Shown here: one piece after another, positions 55,550 to 64,000 of the stretch | Numbering within the stretch: position 1 is the first letter of the stretch | How the letters are laid out: each line of letters opens with the position of its first letter | Assembly: GCA_046349355.1 (NCBI GenBank) | Contig: JAXMCM010000017.1 | Coordinates: forward strand, 124,001 to 188,000 | Direction: 5' to 3' | Length of the DNA: 64,000 bases | Source of the DNA: CALKJU01 sp046349355 | GTDB taxonomy: Bacteria > Pseudomonadota > Alphaproteobacteria > Geminicoccales > Geminicoccaceae | The notes under the pieces: model-generated | The model's input: the letters and a program-made list of their open reading frames with translations, nothing else | Told to the model about the DNA's origin: nothing | The model's database searches: none | Program-made: the position numbers and the translations under genes

Positions 55550-55644
55550 GGGCCGCTCCCCAGCGTCATTCATCGCGCAGAAAGGGAACGGCCCGCCGCA
55601 TCGCTGCGCCGGGCCGTCCGGATCGTGGTCGCGGGAAGGGGCGG

Positions 55645-56571
55645 CTACTGCGTGCCGTCGTCGTCGGGCACCAGCGTCCACGAGGCATCCGGGTCGTAGC
55701 GCTCGAGGGCGCCGACGACGGCCTCGGTGTCGGGGCCGAGGTCCTTCTCGAACAGCTCGCCCTGGTGGCTGATGACGAAGGTCATGATGCCGGAGTTGCC
55801 GTAGGCCTCGGGCCACGCCACCAGGGCGAAGCCGGCGATCATGTTGCCGTTGATGACGTAGTCGTAGTCCTTGCCCGGCGGGTTCGGACCCTGGGCGGTC
55901 AGGATGCGGTAGTTGTAGCCGTGCAGGGCCTCGCCGGCCTCGACGTAGCGCAGGTAGTCGGCCTCGGAAGCGGCGAGCGGACCGAGCGGGCTGGGATCCG
56001 TGCCGTCGGGATCGGGCCAGTAGAGGCCGTCCCGGCCGTTCTCGCTGCTGATGAGCTTCTGGGCGTACTCCAGCACCTTGTCGGCGTCGTGGTCGACCGT
56101 GGCGTAGAGCAGCTGGGCGTCGACATAGGCGCGGGCGTTGGCGATGGCGGTCAGCTCGTTCTCGCCGATGCGGCGGTCGACGATCTCCTCGAGCCCTTCC
56201 TCGATGTCGTAGCTCCAGCCCTTGTCGCCCCTGACGATCGGGAACGGCAGGGGCCAGTCGCGCAGGCCGATCAGCACAATCCGGCTGTCGTCGTCCTCGC
56301 CCGGGACGAGGCGGATGCCGGCGGCGACGGCTTCCTGGGCGTCGTCGAGGGTCTGCCGGATCGCCGCCGGGTCGCCGCCGATGATGTCGGCCTCGTTCTC
56401 CGGCCCGAAGATGCGCCGCAGCGCGTCGGTATCCTCGTTGACGATGGCGTCGCGCAGCGCCTCCAGCGCCGCCTCGGGCGTCGCGAAGACGGCCTCGTCG
56501 GCAAAGGCGGGGAAGGCGGCGAGGGCGCAGCCCAGCGCCACGAGCCGGGTGAAGCGTCGGCTGGTCGTCAT
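55645..56571 (-). CDS. DUF2950 exported protein
   Basis: 308 residues from ATG 56571, with AGGAGG upstream; ten extra upstream codons were rejected. Signal peptide to PAFA (~20). The domain reads FATPEAALEALRDAIVNED, WSYDIEEGLEEIVDRRIGEN, then YLRYVEAGEALHGYNYRILT and NGNMIAGFALVAWPEAYGNS, the DUF2950 pattern. It lies 26 bases after the DUF3300 gene, a pair seen together in many proteobacteria. The activity is unknown; the protein is periplasmic. Confidence 0.9.
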   Translation of the reverse strand: MTTSRRFTRLVALGCALAAFPAFADEAVFATPEAALEALRDAIVNEDTDALRRIFGPENEADIIGGDPAAIRQTLDDAQEAVAAGIRLVPGEDDDSRIVLIGLRDWPLPFPIVRGDKGWSYDIEEGLEEIVDRRIGENELTAIANARAYVDAQLLYATVDHDADKVLEYAQKLISSENGRDGLYWPDPDGTDPSPLGPLAASEADYLRYVEAGEALHGYNYRILTAQGPNPPGKDYDYVINGNMIAGFALVAWPEAYGNSGIMTFVISHQGELFEKDLGPDTEAVVGALERYDPDASWTLVPDDDGTQ

Positions 56572-56597
56572 GTCCCGATCCTCCTGGCGTTGGGTCG

Positions 56598-58439
56598 TCA
56601 CTTGCGCTTGTTGCCGCCGCCGCGCTTGGCGCCGCGGCTGGCCTTGCCCCGGTCGGACGCGGCCTTGGCCTTCTGCCCGCTGCCGCCGGCCGCCTTGAGG
56701 GCGCCGCCCGGGCGCGACTTGGCGGCGGCGGCCTGCGGCTTCGCCTTCTGCGGTGCCGGCCGGGCCCCCTGGCGGCTGCCGGCGCCGCGATCACGGTCCC
56801 TGGCCACCTCGCGGGTGGTCTGCGCCTGCGCCAGCTGCTGGCGCGACGGCGCCTTGGCCAGCGCCGGCTTCGCCGCGGCAGGCTTCGCCGTTGAGGCGGG
56901 CCTGGCGGCCGCAGGCCGCTTCGCCGCCTTGTCGGGCGCCTTCGACGCGACCTTCTTCGTCGGCCGGGCCTCGCGCGTCGCCGGCCGCTCGGCGCTCGCC
57001 AGCTGCGGCTTGACCTCGCGGCTCTTGGGCAGGCGGACGTCGCGCTTGACCTTCTCGGCCGGCGGCCGCTTGGCCACGGCTTCCGGCCGGCGCTCGGCGA
57101 CCTTGACGGGGGCGGTGCCGCCCTTGCCCTTGGCCTTGGTCAGGTCGCGCTTGCCGTCGCCGGTACGCGCGGGGCGCTTCAGGGTGCCGTCCGGTGCGCG
57201 GATCGCCGCCACCTTGTCGCCCTCGCGCCGGGCCCTGAGCTCGTTCTGCGTCCGGTCGCGCTTGAGCTTGGCCTTGGTGGTGGTGTTGCCGATGCGGTCG
57301 CCGCCGACGATGATGTTGCTGTCCTCGATGTTGATGCTGCCACGACCGTTGAGGCGGTCGCCGAGATCATCCCAGTCGTCGTCGTCGAAGCGGTTGCGGA
57401 AGTCGTCCCAGTCGTCGTCGTCGAAGTGGATGTTGACGTCGTTGTTGTCGTTGTCGTCGTCATCGTCGAACCAGTCGTCGCCGATGGCATAGCCGAGCAG
57501 GCCGCCGACGGCAGCACCGCCGCCGAACCAGGCGGCATTGTTCCAGTAGGACGGCGCCGGCTCGGAATAGGCCACCGGAACCTGGGCCGGATAGACCGGG
57601 GCGTAGGATTGCGCGTAGGCCGTCGGGGCCGGTGCCGGCTCGACGACGGCGGTTGCCGCGGGTGCCGGCTCGGGGGCTGCGGGCGCCGGGGCGGGTTCCG
57701 CCGGTGCCGGCTGCGCTTCGGCGGCCGCCGGCGCCGGCTCGGCCGGGACTGCGGCCTCGGCAGGCTCGGCCGGAGCCGCCTCGACCGCCTCCGCCGCATC
57801 CTCGGCCTGGGCCTCGGCGGCCGCCGCCTCGTCGTCGGCCTCGGCCATGGCCTCGAGCAGCAGGGCCGGGTCATACTTCGGAATGGCGATGGTCTTCGGA
57901 TCGCGCGGCATGATCCGGATGATCGCGCCGTCCTCGATCACCCGCTGCTGGTCGGTGTCCTGCAGCATGCCCAGGGCCAGGGCGGCGCGGCGGATGTCCT
58001 GGATGGCGAGCTGGGTCTCGTCGAGCTGGTCGACCACGGCGTCGCCCATGGCCTCGGTCCAGTCGAGATACTCGTTCATCAGGCCGATCAGCTGCGGATA
58101 GTTCAGCAGGGCGATCACCGCCGGGTCGAGGTCGTCCGGCGGCTGCAGGGTGTTGTCCCTGGCGTACTTCTGCAGGAAGCGGTCGGCCTGGACCACCTGC
58201 AGCGGGAACACGGTAGCCTGCAGCACCACCGTCAGCATCGGGTCGGGGAACAGTGCGACCGGTGCCACGAGGGCCTGGAGGTCGTCGGATTCGGCCTCGA
58301 CGTCGGCATCGTCGGGTTCCGCCGCGGCCGTGGTCTCCTGCGCCATCGCCCGGGGCGCGAGCGCCAGCCAGCCGCCGAGCGCGGGCAGCAGCAGGGCCAG
58401 CGTGGCCACGCCCGCGAGCCAGGACCGTTGCGTCCGCAT
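56598..58439 (-). CDS. DUF3300 exported protein with long basic tail
   Basis: 613 residues, signal peptide to AMAQ. The DUF3300 domain (~50-185) reads LQALVAPVALFPDPMLTVVL, QATVFPLQVVQADRFLQKY and YPQLIGLMNEYLDWTEAMGD. A Pro/Ala/Glu linker (~205-290) leads to WNNAAWFGGGAAVGGLLGY and an Asp-rich block (DDWFDDDDDNDNND, FDDDDWDDF). The last ~220 residues are a Lys/Arg/Ala/Pro low-complexity tail (KRPAAARPASTAKPAAAKP), longer than usual. GGGGAGG precedes the ATG. The acid block plus basic tail suggests an assembly or polymer-binding role, by inference only. Confidence 0.88.
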   Translation of the reverse strand: MRTQRSWLAGVATLALLLPALGGWLALAPRAMAQETTAAAEPDDADVEAESDDLQALVAPVALFPDPMLTVVLQATVFPLQVVQADRFLQKYARDNTLQPPDDLDPAVIALLNYPQLIGLMNEYLDWTEAMGDAVVDQLDETQLAIQDIRRAALALGMLQDTDQQRVIEDGAIIRIMPRDPKTIAIPKYDPALLLEAMAEADDEAAAAEAQAEDAAEAVEAAPAEPAEAAVPAEPAPAAAEAQPAPAEPAPAPAAPEPAPAATAVVEPAPAPTAYAQSYAPVYPAQVPVAYSEPAPSYWNNAAWFGGGAAVGGLLGYAIGDDWFDDDDDNDNNDVNIHFDDDDWDDFRNRFDDDDWDDLGDRLNGRGSINIEDSNIIVGGDRIGNTTTKAKLKRDRTQNELRARREGDKVAAIRAPDGTLKRPARTGDGKRDLTKAKGKGGTAPVKVAERRPEAVAKRPPAEKVKRDVRLPKSREVKPQLASAERPATREARPTKKVASKAPDKAAKRPAAARPASTAKPAAAKPALAKAPSRQQLAQAQTTREVARDRDRGAGSRQGARPAPQKAKPQAAAAKSRPGGALKAAGGSGQKAKAASDRGKASRGAKRGGGNKRK

Positions 58440-58580
58440 CCGCGCCTCCCCGCATTTTGGCGCAGCCTAGCAGCCTTTCGACACGGTTGCACGGGCAAGG
58501 CCCTGCCAACCTCGGGAGTGCATTCGCCGCGCCCGCCGTCGCGTGCTATGCCGGCGGCACAAGCGCGGGGAGTGCCAAGC

Positions 58581-59912
58581 ATGAACACCCAGCCGAGGCG
58601 GCGCCTGCGGCGCCATGCCGTTCCGCTGCTGCTGCTGCCGCTGCTGGCGGGCCTCGCCGGCTGCGAGAGCTTCGGCCGCGGCATTGCGCAGGCGGTGATG
58701 TCGGGGCCGTCCGATCCGACCGCCGACGTGCGGATGTGCGAGGGCGAGGGCAAGCCGGTCGGCGGCATCGAGCCACTGCTGGCCGAGCAGGACGGCCTCG
58801 GCCCGATCGTCGAGGGCGACACCGGCCGGCCGGCGCTGAAGCTGCTCTACGTGCACGGCATCGGCACGCACCTCGTCGGGCACGGCGCGGAGCTGATCAA
58901 CAATGTCGGCCGGGCGCTGGGGCTCGACGTGCGCGCGCCGCGGACCAAGCGGATCGAGCTGCAGGCGCTGCCGTTCCCCGGCGAGACCGTGGGCGAGCTC
59001 AACCTCACCCGGCTGACCGACCAGGCGCGCCAGCGCGACCTCGTGTTCATGGAGCTGACCTGGTCGGGCATCAACGCCGAGGCGAAGGAGGCCCTGGCCT
59101 TCGACAGCTCCGACGTCTACCAAAGCCGGCGCGCCAGCCTGAACGGCACGCTGCGCAGCTTCGTCAACGACGTCGCCCCCGATCCGGTCGCCTATGCCGG
59201 CGTGCGCGGCACGCGGATCATGAGCTCGGTGCTGCAGTCGATCTGCTGGGCGTTCAGCACGACCTGGAGTGCCTTGCCCGAGAACACCGTCGGCAAGACC
59301 TGCGGCCCCGAGCTTGCCGGCTTCGGCAGCCGCGTCGACGTCGACGAGCTGGCGATCATCACCCACAGCCTCGGCAGCCGGGCGACGCTCGACGCCCTGG
59401 CGCGGATCGCCAAGGCGCTGCCCGAGGCCGACGAGCGCTACCGCAGCTTCGCCAACAGCCTGCGCCAGCACGATCTCACCGTGTTCATGCTGTCGAACCA
59501 GCTGCCGCTGCTCGAGGCCGGCGCCAACCGCGCGCCGATCACCGGCCAGGCCGACCAGTTCTGCGGCGACGCCTCGCCGCGCGCCGCCGAGCGCTTCGTC
59601 CGCAACCTCAACGTGGTGGCGTTCAGCGATCCGAACGACCTTATGAGCTACCCCGTGCCCGAGGCGTGGGCCCGCAAGTATCTCGACTCGCGGCTGTGCG
59701 CCAACGTCACCAACATCGACATCAACGTGGCCACAATCAGCTCGGTGCTGGGCATCGGCAACCTCGCCAACCCGCTGGCGGCGCACACCGGCTACGCCGC
59801 CGACGAGCGGGTCGGCGGGATCCTCGCCAAGGGCATGGGGACGCCCAACGTCGCCCCGATCGTCGCCGAGCGCTGCACCTGGCGGGCGACCGACGAGCGG
59901 CTGATGAACTAG
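58581..59912 (+). CDS. lipoprotein with lipase-like serine motif
   Basis: 443 residues, lipobox AGLAGC with Cys28. The body has KLLYVHGIGTHLVGHG (an oxyanion-type HG) and IITHSLGSRATLD, where Ser263 sits in a nucleophile-elbow variant HSLGS rather than GxSxG. A later conserved Asp or His could complete a triad (NVVAFSDPNDLMSYPVP). An alpha/beta-hydrolase acting on an envelope ester is the best guess. It is divergent from the DUF3300 gene by 141 bases, and its stop overlaps the RTX remnant on the other strand. Confidence 0.75.
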   Translation: MNTQPRRRLRRHAVPLLLLPLLAGLAGCESFGRGIAQAVMSGPSDPTADVRMCEGEGKPVGGIEPLLAEQDGLGPIVEGDTGRPALKLLYVHGIGTHLVGHGAELINNVGRALGLDVRAPRTKRIELQALPFPGETVGELNLTRLTDQARQRDLVFMELTWSGINAEAKEALAFDSSDVYQSRRASLNGTLRSFVNDVAPDPVAYAGVRGTRIMSSVLQSICWAFSTTWSALPENTVGKTCGPELAGFGSRVDVDELAIITHSLGSRATLDALARIAKALPEADERYRSFANSLRQHDLTVFMLSNQLPLLEAGANRAPITGQADQFCGDASPRAAERFVRNLNVVAFSDPNDLMSYPVPEAWARKYLDSRLCANVTNIDINVATISSVLGIGNLANPLAAHTGYAADERVGGILAKGMGTPNVAPIVAERCTWRATDERLMN

Positions 59913-60080
59913 GGGAGGTCGGCGAGCGACACGGTCGTGTCGACGATGCCGTCGGCATCGCTGTCGCCGCCAGCGAGGCCATCGTTGCCACGGCCACCGA
60001 CGAGCTGGTCGGCACCATTGCTGGCGAAGAAGGTATCGTTGCCGGTGCCGCCCCAGAGCAGGTCGCGGCTCCGTCCCCTT
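59909..60080 (-). pseudogene. remnant of an RTX protein C-terminus
   Basis: The minus strand reads about 57 codons with LLWGGTGNDTFFASNGADQL, then VGGRGNDGLAGGD and a short tail TTVSLADLP before TAG. This is an RTX repeat end without any start or body. It sits between the lipoprotein and the SGNH-like gene. It shows that RTX genes were once also present here; the tandem set at 1-6424 is the only intact one in the window. Confidence 0.7.
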
Positions 60081-60095
60081 GGGGGGCGCGCATGG

Positions 60096-61253
60096 CTACT
60101 CCGCCGCAGCCACGTCCGGCGGACGGTGGCGTGGCCGGCGCATGTCCTTCTTCGGATGGCCCGGGTTGCAGCCGAACAGGCCCTGCCAGTCGAACGCGTT
60201 GAACGCCGCGACGATGGCCCGGCTGCCGGCGTCGGCCTCGGCCATGGCGGCCTCCGGCGACTGTTTCGCCACCTCGTGGGCGCCCGTGCCGAACGCCTCG
60301 AGCATGGCCTCGGCCGTGTCCATGTCGAAATGCAGCCCGTCCATGTAGCGCTGCGGGTTGCCGATCCAGTCGACCATCACCTCGAAGTCGAAGAGGCGAA
60401 AATTGGGGTACCGGGCGGCCAGCGCATAGACCGCGCGGCGGAAGTAGAAGCGCCGTTCCCATTCGACCTCGCGCGCATTGGCCAGGCGTTGCAGCGACCA
60501 CGGCGGCAGCCAGCCGATGAACTCGACGTCGGGCCAGCGGGACAAGAAGCGCTCGAAGTGCTGGTTCAGCGTGGTGTCGATCACGGTGTCCACGGCCACC
60601 GCGTCGACCAGGGCAGGCGGGATCGGCCGACAGTCGCGGATGGGATGCCGGCGGATGAACTCGGCGATGGCTTCGGGCCTGAACCGCTCGCGGAAGACGT
60701 CCCAATGCACGTTGATCTCGTCGATCGGGCGGGCATCGTCCTCGCCCCTGAGACGCGCCAGCGAGCGTGACAGCATGTCGATCGAGAGCAGGTAGCGGAA
60801 CGGTGTCTCGAGTGTCGGCGCATACAGGAACTGCGGCAGGTAGGGCTCGATGGGCTGCAGGCCGGTGCCGGTCGAGAACTTGGGGAAGGACAGCTCCCAG
60901 ATGACGCGGCGAACGGTGCCGCGCTTCATTGCGAGCCGCAAGGTGAGCTGCTGCGTGTAGCTCGAGCCGGCTGCGGCCGAGACTTTGGCCGTACTCCAGC
61001 CGTAGCGCTCCTTCAGGCTGCGCGGGCGGAAATTGCCGGAGAGCGAGGTCCCCAGGATCACCGTGTCGTAGTCGAGGTGCCGCAGGACGCCGGGATTCTG
61101 CCAGCGCTGGTTCGGCGAGAAGACTTCGATCTCGCGACCGTCGAGGTGATAGTAGTGGAAGGGATCGACGTACAGGTTGAGGCCGCCGATGAGCAATATG
61201 GTGAGGAGGAACCCGCAGCCGGCGGTGACGAGGAGGGAGCGATAACCGGCCAT
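60096..61253 (-). CDS. SGNH/DltD-like membrane-anchored hydrolase or acyltransferase partner
   Basis: 385 residues. One N-terminal membrane helix (~8-28; VTAGCGFLLTILLIGGLNLY) anchors a periplasmic domain. Block I is VILGTSLSGNF with Ser70 as likely nucleophile; block V is YMDGLHFD with Asp305 and His308. It follows the MBOAT gene by 2 bases. Such pairs (AlgI with AlgJ/AlgX or DltB with DltD) transfer acetyl or other acyl groups to exported polysaccharides. The target here is unknown. Confidence 0.82.
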   Translation of the reverse strand: MAGYRSLLVTAGCGFLLTILLIGGLNLYVDPFHYYHLDGREIEVFSPNQRWQNPGVLRHLDYDTVILGTSLSGNFRPRSLKERYGWSTAKVSAAAGSSYTQQLTLRLAMKRGTVRRVIWELSFPKFSTGTGLQPIEPYLPQFLYAPTLETPFRYLLSIDMLSRSLARLRGEDDARPIDEINVHWDVFRERFRPEAIAEFIRRHPIRDCRPIPPALVDAVAVDTVIDTTLNQHFERFLSRWPDVEFIGWLPPWSLQRLANAREVEWERRFYFRRAVYALAARYPNFRLFDFEVMVDWIGNPQRYMDGLHFDMDTAEAMLEAFGTGAHEVAKQSPEAAMAEADAGSRAIVAAFNAFDWQGLFGCNPGHPKKDMRRPRHRPPDVAAAE

Positions 61254-61255
61254 GG

Positions 61256-62791
61256 TCAGAACCGGAAGTAGATGAATTCGGAAACGGTATTGTTGAGCGC
61301 GAGGCCGCAGGCGGCGGCGATGCCGGTGGCGGCCGACACTGTCCAGGCCAGCGGCCGCAGCCGCGGCGGCAGCGCCGGCAGCGTCCAGCGCTGGCGCCCT
61401 TCGGCGAGGTGGCGGACGTCGTCGAGCGACAGCCCGTACAGCCAGCGCGCCAGCGTCTGCGTGTTGGGGGCCACCAGCACGAGCGCCAGCGCGCCGAGGA
61501 TCTCCCAGAGCGGCTGGCCCATCAGCGGATCGATGAACTCGCGAACGGCACCGGACGACGACGGACGGACGAGTCCGGCCATGCTGAGCCAGACCGACCA
61601 GGCGCCGGTCAGGGTCTGCGCGCGGAACGGCACCCAGGCGACGACGACGAGGACGAAGGTCAGCAGCAGGCCGGCCGCCGCCAGCGCCGGGCGCAGCGGC
61701 GCGACGATGGCGGGGATCCGCCGCGACGCCCAGAGGTCACGCCAGGCGTGGTTCAGCAGGATGTAGAGCCCGTGCAGGGCGCCCCAGATGGCGAAGTTCC
61801 ACCCCGCCCCGTGCCAGATGCCACCGAGCAGCATGGTGATGAAGACGTTGAGGTAGCGCCGGGCCGGCCCCTTCCGGTTGCCGCCGAGCGGGACGTAGAC
61901 ATAGTCGCGCAGGAAGGCGCTCAGCGTCATGTGCCAGCGCCGCCAGAACTCGATGATGCTGGTGGCGCGGTAGGGCGAGGCGAAGTTGAGCGGCAGGACG
62001 ATGCCGAACATCAGGCCCAGGCCCAGCGCCATGTCGGAATAACCGGAGAAGTCGAAGTAGAGCTGCAGGCTGTAGGCGAGCGAGCCCAGCCAGGCGACCG
62101 TGGGCGCGAAGGTCCGGCCCATGTCGGCCAGATCGAAGAACGGCGTGGCGTAGGTGGCGAGGCGGTCGGCGACCAGCGCCTTCTTGCACAGGCCGATCAG
62201 GAACACGGTGAGGCCGATGCCGATGCAGTCCAGCGCGATGGCCCGGTCGGGCCGGCGGAACTGCGGCACGAGCTGGCTGTGGTGGGTGATCGGGCCGGCG
62301 ATCTGGTGCGGGAAGAAGGAGATGAAGAAGGCGTCGTCGGACAGGCGGACGTCGGGCACCTTGCCCTGGTAGACGTCGACGATGTAGGCGATCTGCTGGA
62401 AGGTGAAGAAGGAGATGCCGATCGGCAGGACGATGCCGAGCTCGGGCAGGCGCAGCAATTGCGTGGCGTTGACCGTGTCGATCAGGAAGTTCGTGTACTT
62501 GAACCAGCCGAGCGCGGCGAGATTGCCGACGACGCCCAGCACCAGCAGGCGGTAGCGGGCCACCGGGCGCTCGGCGGTGGCGACGAGCAGCCGCGCGATC
62601 AGCGAATTGAACAGGATCGAGCCCGAGATGATGAAGCAGTACCACCAGCTGCTCCATGAATAGAAGAAGATCGAGCCAAGGATCACGGTCCACTTCAGCG
62701 CCTCGAGCGGCAGCCAGCGTGGAAACCCGTAGAACAGCGCCACCATGGCCGGCGCGTAGAGGAACAGGAAGGCCGGCTCGTTGAAGAGCAT
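61256..62791 (-). CDS. MBOAT-family O-acyltransferase
   Basis: 511 residues, about eleven membrane helices. The MBOAT core reads FQQIAYIVDVYQGKVP, FFPHQIAGPITHHSQL, SIIEFWRRWHMTLSAFLRDY and GGIWHGAGWNF, with the catalytic His327. This is the AlgI subgroup, which moves acyl groups across the inner membrane for polysaccharide modification. Its partner follows at 61253 and a glycosyltransferase precedes it, so a polysaccharide decoration module is likely. Confidence 0.92.
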   Translation of the reverse strand: MLFNEPAFLFLYAPAMVALFYGFPRWLPLEALKWTVILGSIFFYSWSSWWYCFIISGSILFNSLIARLLVATAERPVARYRLLVLGVVGNLAALGWFKYTNFLIDTVNATQLLRLPELGIVLPIGISFFTFQQIAYIVDVYQGKVPDVRLSDDAFFISFFPHQIAGPITHHSQLVPQFRRPDRAIALDCIGIGLTVFLIGLCKKALVADRLATYATPFFDLADMGRTFAPTVAWLGSLAYSLQLYFDFSGYSDMALGLGLMFGIVLPLNFASPYRATSIIEFWRRWHMTLSAFLRDYVYVPLGGNRKGPARRYLNVFITMLLGGIWHGAGWNFAIWGALHGLYILLNHAWRDLWASRRIPAIVAPLRPALAAAGLLLTFVLVVVAWVPFRAQTLTGAWSVWLSMAGLVRPSSSGAVREFIDPLMGQPLWEILGALALVLVAPNTQTLARWLYGLSLDDVRHLAEGRQRWTLPALPPRLRPLAWTVSAATGIAAACGLALNNTVSEFIYFRF

Positions 62792-62955
62792 CAGGGCCTC
62801 CGCCGGATGCCTGGCGAGGCGGGAGCCGGATGGAGCCGTCCGGACGCTCCGGCCGGAGCCTGGCCGGGACAGCGATCCCGTCCGGCCCGTGCGACGCCGT
62901 GGACACGGAAGGTGGCGAGCGTTGCGGGCGATGACCCGGGCACGGGCGGCCTTGC

Positions 62956-63798
62956 CTACACGACCCAGGAGAAGCGCTCAGGGACACGAAACAGATAATT
63001 CGACTGCACCCTGGGCGAGATATGGTAGCGCTCGGTAAAGGACAGCTTCGTGTTGGCAATCGCTGCTGCCAATAGCTCGGAGAAGTCCCAATCCTCCCGA
63101 ATACTGAGATTGTGGACATTGCCGAAGGATCTCTTGACCATCTCCACAAAGTCCTGCTTCTGATGCGTAGCAGCTCCCGCTCTCGCAAAGGTTATCTCGC
63201 GTGTAATCGCCAGGCGACGCAAGGAAAATTCAAGATCTGCGTGGCGCAGGTGAAACAGATAAAGATGTCCATAGGTCGGCATGTGTTCGCAACAATGAAA
63301 TCCCCCGCCCCACGAAACAGGCTTCCGGATAATCAGGGGCTTGCACATCGGACTTACAAACTGAACACAGCGTCGCTGCCTGAGGATCGGCTGCGAGAGA
63401 TCCAGGCTGCCCTCGCTCTTGATGTTCTGACGAATGTTGAGGCCGATCGCGTGAGCCACCGGCAGTGTCATCTGCTCGCAGTAATCGCTCAGGTCAGCAT
63501 AGTAGGCAGGATCGGCAACCAGCATTTCGTCGCAATCGGTGTAGATAACCGCATCGAAGTAGTTCAGGAGGTTGTTGGCCAGCTCCGTAATCAGCTTCAT
63601 GCGGTGCGCCTCATTGAAGGCAGCGCCGCGCGGCAGCAGGATGTGGCCGGCCGCCCCGAGGTCTGCGGTCGATCCGTCGTCGGAGCCGTTGTCGAGGACG
63701 ATCAGGTTCTGCGCGCCGACCTGACGGCCGTAGTGGCGCAGCCAGACCGGAAGGCTGAAGAATTCGTTGTACACCATGGTGATGGCGCAGACCCTCAT
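62956..63798 (-). CDS. family 2-type glycosyltransferase
   Basis: 280 residues. A GT-A fold start (VCAITMVYNEFFSLPVWLRH, LIVLDNGSDDGST) is followed by the metal DxD region IYTDCDEML (Asp88, Asp90). The middle contains RRCVQFVSPMCKPLIIRKP and the C-terminus is AT-richer than any other gene in the window, with codon choices unlike those of neighbours, suggesting recent transfer. It probably adds a sugar to the polysaccharide handled by the next two genes. Confidence 0.85.
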   Translation of the reverse strand: MRVCAITMVYNEFFSLPVWLRHYGRQVGAQNLIVLDNGSDDGSTADLGAAGHILLPRGAAFNEAHRMKLITELANNLLNYFDAVIYTDCDEMLVADPAYYADLSDYCEQMTLPVAHAIGLNIRQNIKSEGSLDLSQPILRQRRCVQFVSPMCKPLIIRKPVSWGGGFHCCEHMPTYGHLYLFHLRHADLEFSLRRLAITREITFARAGAATHQKQDFVEMVKRSFGNVHNLSIREDWDFSELLAAAIANTKLSFTERYHISPRVQSNYLFRVPERFSWVV

Positions 63799-63895
63799 GG
63801 CGGCGTCCCGGCGGGCGGTCCGGGTGGCGTCGACAGGGGCGCGGTCGATGCCGCGGATGTGCGCAAGGGGAGGGGTCGACGGGCGCGCATCCGGC

Positions 63896-64000
63896 TCAGC
63901 GCTGCAACAGCCCTGGCGGGCGAGCGGAGTCCGGGAGGCCCGTGCCCTGCATCAGGCGGGGGCCACGCTCGGCACCCTGGCGGCGCCGCGGACCAGCGGC
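63896..64000 (-). CDS. possible C-terminus of a gene running off the window
   Basis: A minus frame is open from the window edge to TGA 63896-63898, giving about 34 residues ending PPGLLQR. No domain can be recognised. It may be the end of a gene upstream of the glycosyltransferase or just an open frame in GC-rich DNA. Confidence 0.25.
   Translation of the reverse strand, partial: AAGPRRRQGAERGPRLMQGTGLPDSARPPGLLQR

Larger units (their letters stand above)
55253..55644. other. AT-richer intergenic region after the AraC gene
   Basis: A 392-base gap whose centre (about 55320-55470) has far more A/T than the rest of the window. It contains a micro-ORF on the minus strand (55395-55469) and a plus-strand terminator (55517-55549). 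A small RNA or an acquired fragment is possible. I see no larger gene; a 72-codon minus frame from GTG 55488 has no recognisable domain. Confidence 0.5.

Noticed and set aside
62792..62955. GC-rich hairpins after the glycosyltransferase as a terminator
   Set aside because: Arms are imperfect and no T-tract follows, so no call was made.

Overview
The window is about 64 kb of very GC-rich DNA. It looks like the chromosome of an alphaproteobacterium, probably of the Rhodospirillales/Geminicoccales type. The main evidence is the order nuoABCDEFGHIJKLMN-birA-coaX-rnj-mce-DUF1467 and the clpX-lon pair, both typical of Alphaproteobacteria. The exact family cannot be read from the sequence alone.

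Layout. (1) 1-6424, minus strand: three tandem paralogues that join an N-terminal RTX calcium-binding block to a seven-bladed FG-GAP/VCBS-type propeller (the leftmost runs off the window), then a shorter RTX protein. (2) 6520-11427: four neighbouring genes on both strands (a TolB-like/TPR protein, a small protein, an arylsulfatase, an AraC regulator), every one broken by several small frameshifts while the flanks are intact. This is either a patch of poor sequence or a decayed region. (3) 11559-25454, plus strand: about 13 closely packed genes, nearly all for exported, lipid-anchored or membrane proteins: two outer-membrane barrels, two DUF1254 proteins, two DUF4410-type lipoproteins, an MscS channel, an intact arylsulfatase, two small Cys-rich proteins, a DUF2092 lipoprotein, a 17-residue-repeat protein and a small K-channel-like protein. 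This envelope cluster is the best candidate for an undescribed system. (4) 25451-27697, minus: an octahaem cytochrome with HEAT- and TPR-like repeats. (5) 28062-32558: clpX, lon with a strong terminator, a DUF2934 protein with a basic tail, and a divergent tRNA-Val/tRNA-Asp pair with good promoters. (6) 32752-51398: the full complex I operon, then birA, coaX, rnj, mce, DUF1467 and a 3-methyladenine glycosylase. (7) 51375-59912: a class III cyclase with TPRs, a methyltransferase divergent from an AraC regulator, an AT-richer gap with a terminator and a micro-ORF, DUF2950 and DUF3300 proteins, and a lipoprotein with a lipase-like serine motif. (8) 59909-64000, minus: an RTX C-terminal remnant, then an SGNH-like/MBOAT acylation pair and a glycosyltransferase of visibly lower GC.

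How the parts relate. Complex I and its followers form the conserved housekeeping core. The accessory regions around it show a repeated theme: families present two or three times (RTX/propeller, sulfatase, DUF1254, DUF4410, Cys-rich, TolB/TPR, AraC), mostly secreted or envelope-located. No type I secretion genes and no sulfatase-maturing enzyme are present in the window, so the RTX proteins and sulfatases must rely on loci elsewhere. Start sites were chosen from Shine-Dalgarno spacing, signal peptides and overlaps. Promoter and operator calls are inferences from sequence pattern only.
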